DNA from: Mesorhizobium amorphae CCNWGS0123
GTDB taxonomy: Bacteria > Pseudomonadota > Alphaproteobacteria > Rhizobiales > Rhizobiaceae
Reading direction: 5' to 3'
NCBI RefSeq assembly: GCF_001686985.1
Contig: NZ_CP015318.1
Location: 6,074,001 to 6,138,000 of the forward strand
DNA length: 64,000 nt
The number at the start of each line of letters is the position of its first letter. Positions within the stretch are counted from its first letter, which is position 1. Positions 7,922-16,147 of the stretch are shown one piece after another. The notes below the pieces were generated by a model. The model had not been told where the DNA came from, ran no database searches, and saw nothing but the letters and a program-made list of their open reading frames with translations. A program made the position numbers and the translations under genes.

Positions 7922-8956
7922 ATGAAAAAATACCTGACCATGGTCCCGCTACTTGCCGGCGCGGCCTTCCTTGCCTCGGTGGGTGTATCGTCGGCCGAAG
8001 GCAAATACACGATCGGCATCTCCAACACCGTGCAGGGCAATGGCTGGCGCGAGGAGATGATCTGCGCGATGAAGGCGCAGGCGCTCGCCTCCGGCGAGGT
8101 GACGAAGCTCAACATCGCCCACCGCAACACCGACGCCGCCGGACAGCTGGAAGACATCCGCAACCTGATCAGCGCCAAGGTCAACGCCATCGTCGTCAAC
8201 CCGGCCGACCCGGCCGGCATCAAGGCTGGCCTGGAGGAGGCTACCAAGGCCGGCATCGTCGTTGTCGCCGTCGACCAGGCGGTCACCGAGCCGTCCGCCT
8301 ACATTATCTCCAACAACCAGGAGCAATATGCCTATCTCGGCGCCAAATGGCTGTTCCAGCAGATGGGCGGCAAGGGCGAGGTGTTTTACATGCGCGGTGC
8401 CGCAGGTGCCTCGGCCGACAGCGACCGGGACAAGGGTTTCAAGAAGGCGCTTGCCGAATTCCCCGATGTAAAGGTCGCGCAGGAGGTCTTCACCGGCTGG
8501 CAGCAGGATCAGGGCAAGCAGCAGATCCTCTCCTTCCTTGCCACGGGCGCACCCTTCAACGGCATCTGGACCTCAGGCATCGACAACGTCATCGTCGACG
8601 CACTGGTCGAATCGCAGGCACCGCTGGTGCCGGTGGTCGGCGCCGACAATGCCGGATTCGTTGGCCAGCTCAGCTCGGTCAAGGGCCTCGTTGGTGCCGC
8701 GGTCACCAACCCCGGCTCGATCGGCGGCGCCGGTGTCACGCTGGCCCTGCAGATCCTCAACGGCAAGAAGCCGGCACAGCAGACCGTGCTGGTCGAGCCG
8801 CAACTCTGGGAGAACGCCACCGAGGAAGGCAAGGCCAAGCTCAAGGCCGCCGCCGATCCCTCGCTCAGCCCGGAATGGCCGGTCTCGATCTCGATCCCGG
8901 ACTGGACCACGTACACGAAAGAGCAGATCGTGGCCTGCAAGGGTCCGGGCGAGTAG
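7922..8956 (+). CDS. Sugar ABC transporter periplasmic substrate-binding protein
   Basis: 344 aa from the ATG at 7922, with GGAGGAG 7 nt upstream. The N-terminal signal peptide runs from MKKYLTMVPLL to about SSAEG. The mature part has the two-lobed periplasmic-binding-protein type 1 fold (Peripla_BP_4): VNPADPAG closes the first lobe, and the GADNAG segment is typical of ribose-type receptors. It captures a monosaccharide or polyol in the periplasm and delivers it to the two permeases encoded downstream. A strong hairpin follows the stop codon at once, suggesting that this gene is expressed above the rest of the operon. Confidence 0.9.
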   Translation: MKKYLTMVPLLAGAAFLASVGVSSAEGKYTIGISNTVQGNGWREEMICAMKAQALASGEVTKLNIAHRNTDAAGQLEDIRNLISAKVNAIVVNPADPAGIKAGLEEATKAGIVVVAVDQAVTEPSAYIISNNQEQYAYLGAKWLFQQMGGKGEVFYMRGAAGASADSDRDKGFKKALAEFPDVKVAQEVFTGWQQDQGKQQILSFLATGAPFNGIWTSGIDNVIVDALVESQAPLVPVVGADNAGFVGQLSSVKGLVGAAVTNPGSIGGAGVTLALQILNGKKPAQQTVLVEPQLWENATEEGKAKLKAAADPSLSPEWPVSISIPDWTTYTKEQIVACKGPGE

Positions 8957-8971
8957 GCGCTGATGCGAATT

Positions 8972-9008
8972 GCATAGCGAGGATGGCAGGCTGCCGTCCT
9001 CGCTATGC
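8972..9008 (+). terminator. Intra-operon hairpin after the binding-protein gene
   Basis: GCATAGCGAGGA (8972-8983) pairs perfectly with TCCTCGCTATGC (8997-9008), and the stem continues inward through GGC/GCC. No T-tract follows, so it is more likely an attenuator or a 3'-end stabiliser of the binding-protein mRNA than a full terminator. Confidence 0.6.
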
Positions 9009-9063
9009 GAGGTTTGATGGATTAGCGCTCTACGGCAAGAGAATTTCTGATGCGGACAGCGAT

Positions 9064-10614
9064 TTGACCACCAGCCCGCTCCTTGACGCCACCGGCGTCG
9101 CCAAGAATTACGGTGCGGTTGCAGCACTTCGCAACGCTTCGCTGTCGGTGCTGCCGGGCGAGGTCCATGCGCTGATGGGCGCCAACGGCGCCGGCAAGTC
9201 GACGCTGGTGAAGATCCTGACCGGCGCTATCCACGCGGACGCCGGCCGCGTCCTGATCCGCGGCGAGACGCGCGACATACGCTCGCCCGCCGCCGCGCGC
9301 CGCGCCGGCCTGCTTCCTGTCTACCAGGAGCCGTCGCTGATCCCCGATCTCGACGTTCTTTCCAATCTGCGCCTGACCGGCACTCCGGTCGAGCCGTTCC
9401 GCGCCTGGGTGCGCGAGCTCGGCATTCCCGACCTCGACCTGCGCGACACCGCACGCGACATCCCGCTCGCCGTTTTGCGTGTGCTCGACCTGGCGCGCGC
9501 GCTGGCCGTCGAGCCCGATGTGCTGCTGCTCGACGAGATGACGGCGGCGCTGCCCGCCAACCTCGCCGAGAAGGTGCTCGAGGTGGTGCGCCGGCAAGGC
9601 GACAGCGGCCGCTCGGTGATCTTCATTTCGCACCGTTTCGTCGAGATCTCGGCGCTGTGCGACCGCGCCACTGTGCTGCGCGACGGCGAGACGGTCGGGG
9701 TCGTCGACATCGTACCGGGCGTCGAGGAGAAGATCGTCGAGCTGATGCTCGGCGCCAGGATCGTCAAGACCAAAATGGCCGCGCGCCCCACCGGTCAGGC
9801 CGCGTCGACCGCGGCAAGCCGTCCGCGGCTGAGCGTGCGCAATCTGCGCGTCGGCACTAAGCTCAACGACGTCTCCTTCGACCTCGCCAATGGCGAAGTC
9901 GTCGGCGTCGTCGCGCTCGAGGGCCAGGGCCAGGACGAACTCTTTGCCGCGCTGGCCGGCTCGATCCGCCCCTCGGGCGGCACGATCGAAGTGGACGGCC
10001 AGGGCGTAAAATTTACCCACCCGAGCGACGCCATTCGCGCTGGGATCGCCTATGTACCGGGCGACCGCACCGAGGCGCTCGCCATGCAGCGCTCGGTGCA
10101 CGAGAATATTGCGCTGCCCTTCAGCGCGGCACTGCGCAAGTGGGGACCGATCCGGGTACACAAGGAGCGTACGGTGGTCGCCAGCGCCATCGCCCGTCTG
10201 CAGATCGACACCCGCGCGCAAGGCGAGGTGCAGCGCCTCTCGGGTGGCAACCAGCAGAAGGTAACGATCGCCCGCTGGATCGCCGCCAACGCCCGCACCA
10301 TCCTGTGCTTCGACCCGACGCGCGGCATCGATGTCGGCACCAAGCAGGAGATCTACAAATTGCTGCGCGAGCTCGCCGGCCTGGACAAGTCGGTGCTGTT
10401 CTACACCTCGGAGCTGGAAGAGGTGCAGCGTGTCTGCGACCGCGTCATCGTCATCTTCGGCGGCCAGGTCGTCGACATCTTCCCGGTCGAGGAGGCCGAC
10501 GAGCCGGCGCTGATGCGCGCCGCCTATGGCCTGCCGCGCGGCGTCACCGCCGATGTCGGCATCCTGGCCGACCCGACGTCGCATCCGTCACAGACCCCGG
10601 AGGCGGCTCCTTGA
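9064..10614 (+). CDS. Sugar ABC transporter ATPase, RbsA-like double-NBD protein
   Basis: 516 aa from a TTG at 9064; an in-frame ATG at 8983 is buried in the hairpin and precedes non-homologous sequence. Two nucleotide-binding domains energise sugar import. NBD1 has a good Walker A (GANGAGKST, 39-47) but is short: between Q-loop and Walker B there is no LSxGQ signature, and the Walker B end reads DEMTAAL (from Asp157) instead of DEPTAAL. NBD2 has the degenerate Walker A usual for this family (LEGQGQDE) and a perfect LSGGNQQ signature near 392. Its stop overlaps the next start (TTGA). Confidence 0.88.
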   Translation: MTTSPLLDATGVAKNYGAVAALRNASLSVLPGEVHALMGANGAGKSTLVKILTGAIHADAGRVLIRGETRDIRSPAAARRAGLLPVYQEPSLIPDLDVLSNLRLTGTPVEPFRAWVRELGIPDLDLRDTARDIPLAVLRVLDLARALAVEPDVLLLDEMTAALPANLAEKVLEVVRRQGDSGRSVIFISHRFVEISALCDRATVLRDGETVGVVDIVPGVEEKIVELMLGARIVKTKMAARPTGQAASTAASRPRLSVRNLRVGTKLNDVSFDLANGEVVGVVALEGQGQDELFAALAGSIRPSGGTIEVDGQGVKFTHPSDAIRAGIAYVPGDRTEALAMQRSVHENIALPFSAALRKWGPIRVHKERTVVASAIARLQIDTRAQGEVQRLSGGNQQKVTIARWIAANARTILCFDPTRGIDVGTKQEIYKLLRELAGLDKSVLFYTSELEEVQRVCDRVIVIFGGQVVDIFPVEEADEPALMRAAYGLPRGVTADVGILADPTSHPSQTPEAAP

Positions 10615-11597
10615 CCCGCTTCTTCCGCAACCAGGGCTGGGTCGCCGGTCTGTTCGCCCTCTTCTTGGCTCTGTTCGTGCTCACCAAGCTGATCCAGCCG
10701 GGCTATGGCAGCGGCGATTTCGGCTCGCTGGTGCGAGCCGTGCTGCCCTACGCCTTCGCTGTGGCGGCCCAGACCGTCGTCGTCATCGCCGGCGGCATCG
10801 ACCTCTCGGTCGCCGCCATGATGGCGCTGACCAGCGTCACCGCCGCCTCGATGATGAACGGCGCCAGCGAGGAATACGCACTGTTCGTGGTCCCCTTCGT
10901 GCTCGCCATGGGGCTCGTGCTCGGCGCACTCAACGGCATCCTGATCGTCGTCACCCGCGTGCCCGACATCGTCGTCACCTTGGCGACGCTGTTCGTCCTG
11001 CAGGGCGCGGCACTGCTGGTGCTCGGTGCGCCGGGTGGTGCAGCCGCCGAATGGCTGAAGGCCAGTATCGTCGGCACGCTGCCGATCCCCGGCCTGCCCG
11101 ACAGCATCGATGCCTGGGTGCCGAAGGCGCTGGTGCTGCTGGTCGTCTGTCTCTGCATCATCTGGATACCGCTCAGGCGCTCGAAGCTCGGCCTCTCCAT
11201 CTACGCCATCGGCTCGAGCGAGCTGGCGGCGTTCCGCAGCGGCGTGCCGGTCGCGCGCACCCGCATCATCGCCTATGCACTGTCCGGCCTGTTCGCTGCC
11301 ATGGGCGGGTTGGCGCTGACGATGAGCACCGGCATCGGCGCCCCCATCCCAGGCCCCTATCTGCTGGCCAGCGTCGCCGCGGTGGTGCTGGGCGGCGTCG
11401 CCCTCGGCGGCGGCAAGGGCGGCCTGCTCGGCCCGATCGTTGCCGTCTTCGTGCTGCGGCTGGTGCGCACCGATCTCACCCTGCTCGCCATCGACCCGAA
11501 CGTCACCGCCATCATCGAAGGCGCCATCATGGTGGCCGTGGTGATGTTCGGCGCCTTCATCACCATAAGAGGCCGCCCGGCAGGAGCAATGCCATGA
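10611..11597 (+). CDS. Sugar ABC transporter permease (first)
   Basis: 328 aa from a TTG at 10611 with GGAGG 7 nt upstream; the start overlaps the ATPase stop by 4 bp. It is a BPD_transp_2 (RbsC-like) inner-membrane permease with about eight to ten hydrophobic helices. The GGIDLSV motif that marks ribose-type permeases lies near residue 62, and the GGVALGGGKGG loop near the C-terminus is the ATPase contact region. It pairs with the second permease, and so forms a heterodimeric channel rather than the homodimer of RbsC. Confidence 0.9.
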   Translation: MTRFFRNQGWVAGLFALFLALFVLTKLIQPGYGSGDFGSLVRAVLPYAFAVAAQTVVVIAGGIDLSVAAMMALTSVTAASMMNGASEEYALFVVPFVLAMGLVLGALNGILIVVTRVPDIVVTLATLFVLQGAALLVLGAPGGAAAEWLKASIVGTLPIPGLPDSIDAWVPKALVLLVVCLCIIWIPLRRSKLGLSIYAIGSSELAAFRSGVPVARTRIIAYALSGLFAAMGGLALTMSTGIGAPIPGPYLLASVAAVVLGGVALGGGKGGLLGPIVAVFVLRLVRTDLTLLAIDPNVTAIIEGAIMVAVVMFGAFITIRGRPAGAMP

Positions 11598-12580
11598 GCA
11601 GCAGCGCGACCATGCCCCAGCCGGTATCCTTCGGCCGCCGCGTAAAACGCTTCATGGCCGACCGGCCGCTGGTGCCGCTGATCATTCTGTTGATCCTCCT
11701 GGTGGTGATCCTGCAGATCCTGCGGCCCGGCATCGTCAACGAGCGCTGGATCGCCAACACGATAAAATTCGCCATACCGCTGGCGATCCTCGCCGGCTGC
11801 CAGACCATGACCATGCTGACCGGCGGCATCGATCTCTCGGTCGGCACGGTGGCGACGATGAGCGCCTTCATCATGGCGACCCAAATCGTCAGCCAGGACC
11901 CGGTTGTGGCCTTCCTGCTGGCAATGATGCCGGCGGTGCTGATCGGCCTGATCAACGGCATCGGCGTCGGCGTCTTCCGCGTCCATCCGCTGATCATGAC
12001 GCTTGGCACCAGCCTGATCGGCACCGGCTGCCTGCAGGTCTACCAGCGCACGGTGATCGCTTCCGGCGCCAAGATCCCGGATTTCCTGAACTGGTTGGGC
12101 ACCGGCCTGACCTACGGCTTCCCCAACGCGCTGCTTTTGTTCGTGCCGCTGGCGGTGCTGATCGTCTTCACGCTGCGCCGCACCGGCTTCGGCCGCCTGC
12201 TCTACGCCGTCGGCGACAATGAACGCGCGGCGCGCTTGTCGGGCGTCCGCTACTGGCAGGTGATCACCGCGCTCTACGTCATCTCCAGCCTGCTCGCCGG
12301 CATCACCGGCCTGCTCTATATCGGCCTGATCAAGGCGCCGTCGCTGTCGCTGGCCGAACCCCTGGTGCTGCCTTCGGTGGCGGCGGCCGTGATCGGCGGC
12401 ACCTCGATCTTCGGCGGCCGCGGCGGCTACACCGGCACCATCATCGGCGCGCTGATCCTGACGGTGCTGACGACGCTGCTGACCATCCTGCAGATGCCGG
12501 AGGGGGCAAGGCGGATTTTGTTTGGGCTGATCGTGCTGTTTGTGACGGCGGCGTATTTGCGGATTGTGGAGGAGCGGTAG
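11594..12580 (+). CDS. Sugar ABC transporter permease (second)
   Basis: 328 aa, starting at an ATG that overlaps the previous stop (ATGA), with CAGGAG 7 nt upstream. Like its neighbour it has the GGIDLSVG motif near residue 81, the GGTSIFGGRGG cytoplasmic loop and about nine hydrophobic helices. The two permeases have equal length but clearly different sequences, so they are old paralogues. It is the last gene of the locus; the next gene starts 127 bp later and is unrelated. Confidence 0.9.
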   Translation: MSSSATMPQPVSFGRRVKRFMADRPLVPLIILLILLVVILQILRPGIVNERWIANTIKFAIPLAILAGCQTMTMLTGGIDLSVGTVATMSAFIMATQIVSQDPVVAFLLAMMPAVLIGLINGIGVGVFRVHPLIMTLGTSLIGTGCLQVYQRTVIASGAKIPDFLNWLGTGLTYGFPNALLLFVPLAVLIVFTLRRTGFGRLLYAVGDNERAARLSGVRYWQVITALYVISSLLAGITGLLYIGLIKAPSLSLAEPLVLPSVAAAVIGGTSIFGGRGGYTGTIIGALILTVLTTLLTILQMPEGARRILFGLIVLFVTAAYLRIVEER

Positions 12581-12707
12581 GGGAACGCTGAGCCGGCATC
12601 AGCGGGTTCTTCTTCCGGCCTCACTATTTTCAGAACCGGATGTATCCAAACACGGGGATATTGCGGGCACGTCCTTGGGCACCGTTCACTGAAGGGAGGG
12701 GCATGAC

Positions 12708-13667
12708 ATGCAGGCAATGCCGATAGCACATCGCACGGAGCAAGCTGCCGCTGGCCCCATGTCCTCTATGACCGGTTATCCGGCCGCCGTCCTATGCTGG
12801 CTTCTTTCGGCTGGTGTGTATATCGCGGCCAAATGGGTTGCGCCTGAAATGCCGCCCTGGGGCCTCTGCTTCTGGCGGCTGACCCTAGCCTGCGCCATCC
12901 TGCTGCCGATCGTGCACCGTCATCACGACGCGATGATAGGGCTTGTACGATCCCGGGCCGTGGAAATCGTCGCCGTCGGAGCGATCGGCCTCACGCTGTG
13001 CCAGGGCATGATCTACCACGGCCTCAGTGACACCGACGCAACCACGGCCGGCATCATCATGGCGCTGTCCCCTGTGATGACGATGGTGCTTGCGCGTTTT
13101 GTTCTTGGCGAACCGCTCGGGCTTTGGAAGTCTCTTGGAGCGCTGATCGCTTTGGCCGGGATGCTGGTCATCGTCGCGCACGGGAACCTGACGGCGCTCC
13201 TTCAACTCCGGTTCAATCCCGGCGAGTTGTGGATTGTCGGAAGCGCCTTCTGCTGGGGTCTGTACACCGTGCTTTTGCGCCGTTCCAAATTCGGCCTCGA
13301 ACTCCTGCCCCTGGTTGTGCTCCTGCTCGGAGCCGGCGCGCTGGTCGCCTTGCCTTTCCACCTGTGGGAACTGTTCAACGACGAACGCTCCGCCATGAAC
13401 ATCAATGGCTTGCTCGCGCTCGCCTATATGGCAGGCCCAGGCGGCGCCTTGATGTACTACCTCTACAACCGAAGCGTGGAAACGCTTGGCGCGAGCAGGG
13501 CCAGCATGCTGCTCTATCTGCAAACCATGTTCGTCGCCATACTCGCCTATCTGTTGCTCGGAGAGAGCTTGCACGATTACGATCTGATTGGCGCTGCCTT
13601 TATCGTGGCGGGAATCGTGATCGCCACTGTGCTCAAACCTAAGGCGAGTCACGCCCGCATCTCGTAA
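12708..13667 (+). CDS. DMT family transporter (EamA)
   Basis: 319 aa with about ten hydrophobic helices arranged as two EamA repeats (roughly residues 25-155 and 165-310). GGGAGGGG lies 6 nt before the ATG. The second repeat carries the family's usual LGE segment near its end (YLLLGESLHDYDLIG). Relatives export amino acids or other metabolites. No functional partner is adjacent; the M20 hydrolase converges on it. Confidence 0.85.
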   Translation: MQAMPIAHRTEQAAAGPMSSMTGYPAAVLCWLLSAGVYIAAKWVAPEMPPWGLCFWRLTLACAILLPIVHRHHDAMIGLVRSRAVEIVAVGAIGLTLCQGMIYHGLSDTDATTAGIIMALSPVMTMVLARFVLGEPLGLWKSLGALIALAGMLVIVAHGNLTALLQLRFNPGELWIVGSAFCWGLYTVLLRRSKFGLELLPLVVLLLGAGALVALPFHLWELFNDERSAMNINGLLALAYMAGPGGALMYYLYNRSVETLGASRASMLLYLQTMFVAILAYLLLGESLHDYDLIGAAFIVAGIVIATVLKPKASHARIS

Positions 13668-13690
13668 TTGGCAGCCAGCCCGAGAGCCAA

Positions 13691-14839
13691 TCAGCCCAGA
13701 AGGTTGCGCGCCGTGCGCATGAAGATTCTGGATCCGATCGGGATCAAATCGTCTGGAAAGTCATAGTCGGGATTGTGCAGCGCCGGATAGCGCTCGCCGG
13801 CACCGAGGAAGAACATTGCCGACTTGGCCTTGTGGCCAAAGATGCCGAAATCTTCCGAGGCGCGCATCGGCAGGGCTTCCTCCGTGCGTGGCACGCCCTC
13901 TTCGTCGAGCGCGCGCTGCAGATGGTCCACGGCATCCGGCGCGTTGACGCTGGCAACGAAGATCTCGTGATAGTCGTAGCGGGCGGAAAGGCGATGCTCT
14001 TCCGCGATCCTTGCGGCCAGCGCTTGCGCGGCGGCGCACAGGTCCGCCATGCGCTCGTCGCGCCTTGTGCGCAGCGTCGCCCACACTTCCGCATGTCCCG
14101 GCGCGATGCCGAACACGGCTTCACCCATCGTGGCATGGGTGACGGTCACCATGCTGAAGTCGTCGTCGGCAAAGGTTCCGTGCCCGAGCGCGGGCAGCGC
14201 CGGCATCAGTTGGCTGACCGCCAGCATTGGCGAGACGCCCGTTTCGGGCATCGACGAATGCGCGGTCTTGCCTTCCAGCACGATCCGCATGCCGCGTGAA
14301 GCACAGTTCACGACGCCGGGTTTGATACGCACCTCGCCGAACGGCACGCCGGGCAGATTGTGCAGCGAGAAGGCGAAATCCGGCGCGATCTCGGAAAAGC
14401 GCGGATCGGCGACGACGCCAGCCGCGCCATTGCCGGTTTCCTCCGCCGGCTGGAACATCAGCACGACGCGGCCGCGGGCAGGTCTTTCGCGCCCGAACTG
14501 GCGGCCAAGTGCGGCGAGGATCGCGGTGTGCCCGTCATGGCCGCACATATGCGACTTTCCCGGCACCAGCGATGCATGAGAAACGCCTGAAAGCTCGTAG
14601 ATCGGCAACGCATCGAGTTCCGACCGGAACAGGACCGTCGGTCCGGCTTTGCCGCTTTCATAGACCGCCGCCACACCGTGGCCACCCAATCCGGTCAACA
14701 TCAGGTCCGGCCCCGTGTCGGCGAGGAAGTCGACAACCTCGCTCGCGGTCTTCTCTTCCTCGTTCGAGATTTCCGGATGCTGGTGCAGCTTGCGGCGCCA
14801 TGCCGTCAGCTCGACAATGTCTCGATTGGTCAGGGTCAT
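13691..14839 (-). CDS. M20 family amidohydrolase (hippurate hydrolase-like)
   Basis: 382 aa. The metal-binding motif CGHDGHT (Cys99, His101, His104) and the QPAEETGNGA glutamate pair are those of the amidohydrolase branch of peptidase M20 (HipO, IAA-amino-acid hydrolases). These zinc enzymes in the cytoplasm cleave N-acyl amino acids. A dimerisation domain is expected at about residues 180-295, where the sequence is less conserved. AGGAAG precedes the start. The repeat element at 14861-14943 lies 21 bp upstream of the ATG, between it and any promoter. Confidence 0.88.
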   Translation of the reverse strand: MTLTNRDIVELTAWRRKLHQHPEISNEEEKTASEVVDFLADTGPDLMLTGLGGHGVAAVYESGKAGPTVLFRSELDALPIYELSGVSHASLVPGKSHMCGHDGHTAILAALGRQFGRERPARGRVVLMFQPAEETGNGAAGVVADPRFSEIAPDFAFSLHNLPGVPFGEVRIKPGVVNCASRGMRIVLEGKTAHSSMPETGVSPMLAVSQLMPALPALGHGTFADDDFSMVTVTHATMGEAVFGIAPGHAEVWATLRTRRDERMADLCAAAQALAARIAEEHRLSARYDYHEIFVASVNAPDAVDHLQRALDEEGVPRTEEALPMRASEDFGIFGHKAKSAMFFLGAGERYPALHNPDYDFPDDLIPIGSRIFMRTARNLLG

Positions 14840-14860
14840 TTTCTTCCTGCTCCGCTTGGA

Positions 14861-14943
14861 GCAATTCCAGGAAAAGTGCGTAGCGGTTTTCCGTCCGGAA
14901 TTGCTTCAAAACAAATACTTAGAGCGGGTCGGCGATTCCGCTC
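14861..14943. repeat. Rhizobial palindromic intergenic repeat, copy 1
   Basis: Nested inverted repeat: GCAATTCC (14861) pairs with GGAATTGC (ending 14904), and GGAAAA with TTTTCC inside it. A second hairpin, GAGCGG (14922) with CCGCTC (ending 14943), follows. The same design occurs at 18837 and 28297. Confidence 0.8.
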
Positions 14944-15073
14944 CAGCGCCGCCGTCTCCATAGCACGCGCAAGTTTACTGCGCGTTGGAACACGACGTCA
15001 TCAACTGCAATTTCGAACCAGGAGGACAGCGGCGTCCGCCTGTCGGCCATGCCGGCAGGCGAGCGGCAAAAAA

Positions 15074-16045
15074 TCACGACCCCTTGCAGATCGGCAGCGG
15101 CTGTGGCGGCGGTGCCGGATGATCCTTGCTGTATTGGGCGATGATCGGCTCGAGGGTTTTCCGCGGCCAGAATTTCGGCGCGCCGATTTCCTTGAGGCAG
15201 GATGCATTCCAATAGGCGCCTGTTTTCGCGACGGCGGCGATGTCGCGCGATTCCGGATAGATGTAGAGCGTCGTCGGGTTGTTCTTCACCATCGCGATCA
15301 TCTGCCGGGCATCCGCCGACGACCAGCTGGTGCAGCCATTGCTGCGCCCGCCGGCATAATCCACCAGCTTGCCGAACGGCACGTAGCCGTCATGGTCGGC
15401 GTAGGAGCTTTTCGGGCTTTTGCGAAGGCACATTCCCTTCAGCACCTGCGCCGCATGCCCGCCGATCACCCGCTGCCTGGCGTTGGCGGCTTCGCCTTCG
15501 CCGTCGAACTGTATGAAGGTGCGCAGGAACGCCGCGTCCTGTTTCGCGCCGGTGCGGTAATAGCCTTTGAACGAGGTTTTCGCCTCGCCGGTCATATAGG
15601 CGCCGCCGGTCGTCAGTGACGAATCCAACGCATTGCCGAAGTTTTTCGCGCAGCGTCGTCCGTTGGAGAAATCGACGACGCCTTTCAAATTGCGGCCGCT
15701 GCCGTGACCCGACGAAATCGCACGAAACGACTGCTCGGCCTCGCAGATGACGTAGTACCGGCGCCCCAGCACGCCGTTGCCCATATCGCCGGGGCGCGTC
15801 GCGTCCATGGCAAAGTAACAGGGGTTCTTGACGGCGCCCTGGCCCACTTTCTTCAGGTAGAGCGCGCGCGCCCTCTCCAGCACCACTTGCGCGATTTGCC
15901 CGTCGCCGTCGCCGACATGGGCCTGCAGCCAGGCAGGGATATCGGATCGTGCGGCGAAAGATCGGACCGACGTCGTCAAGGCGATGACGGCGACGAGGAG
16001 GCCGAGGATACTGACGACACCCAGCGGAACAGATCTCAACCGCAC
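15074..16045 (-). CDS. Murein L,D-transpeptidase catalytic domain protein (YkuD_2 family)
   Basis: 323 aa from a GTG with AGGAG 7 nt upstream. An N-terminal hydrophobic helix (about 8-27) is a signal peptide or membrane anchor, placing the protein in the periplasm. The conserved IGGHA (His197) and RSNGCTSW (Cys238) motifs are those of the YkuD_2 variant of L,D-transpeptidases, which act on peptidoglycan. The SLTTGGAYMTG stretch is also typical. Several extra cysteines could form disulfides. No pathway partner is adjacent; the activity is inferred from family membership. Confidence 0.75.
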   Translation of the reverse strand: MRLRSVPLGVVSILGLLVAVIALTTSVRSFAARSDIPAWLQAHVGDGDGQIAQVVLERARALYLKKVGQGAVKNPCYFAMDATRPGDMGNGVLGRRYYVICEAEQSFRAISSGHGSGRNLKGVVDFSNGRRCAKNFGNALDSSLTTGGAYMTGEAKTSFKGYYRTGAKQDAAFLRTFIQFDGEGEAANARQRVIGGHAAQVLKGMCLRKSPKSSYADHDGYVPFGKLVDYAGGRSNGCTSWSSADARQMIAMVKNNPTTLYIYPESRDIAAVAKTGAYWNASCLKEIGAPKFWPRKTLEPIIAQYSKDHPAPPPQPLPICKGS

Positions 16046-16147
16046 CGGACTTCTCCTGCCAAAGCCGTTTTGCGAATCACCGCGGCGTTAGCATAAAAGG
16101 CCTCGCGCCAATCGGCGAAACACTTCTGGTTTAGCGCACGTCACCTA

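Noticed and set aside
8983..9063. In-frame ATG at 8983 as the start of the sugar ABC ATPase
   Set aside because: The codon is inside the 12-bp-stem hairpin, and the 27 added residues do not resemble RbsA-like proteins. The TTG at 9064 gives the usual length.
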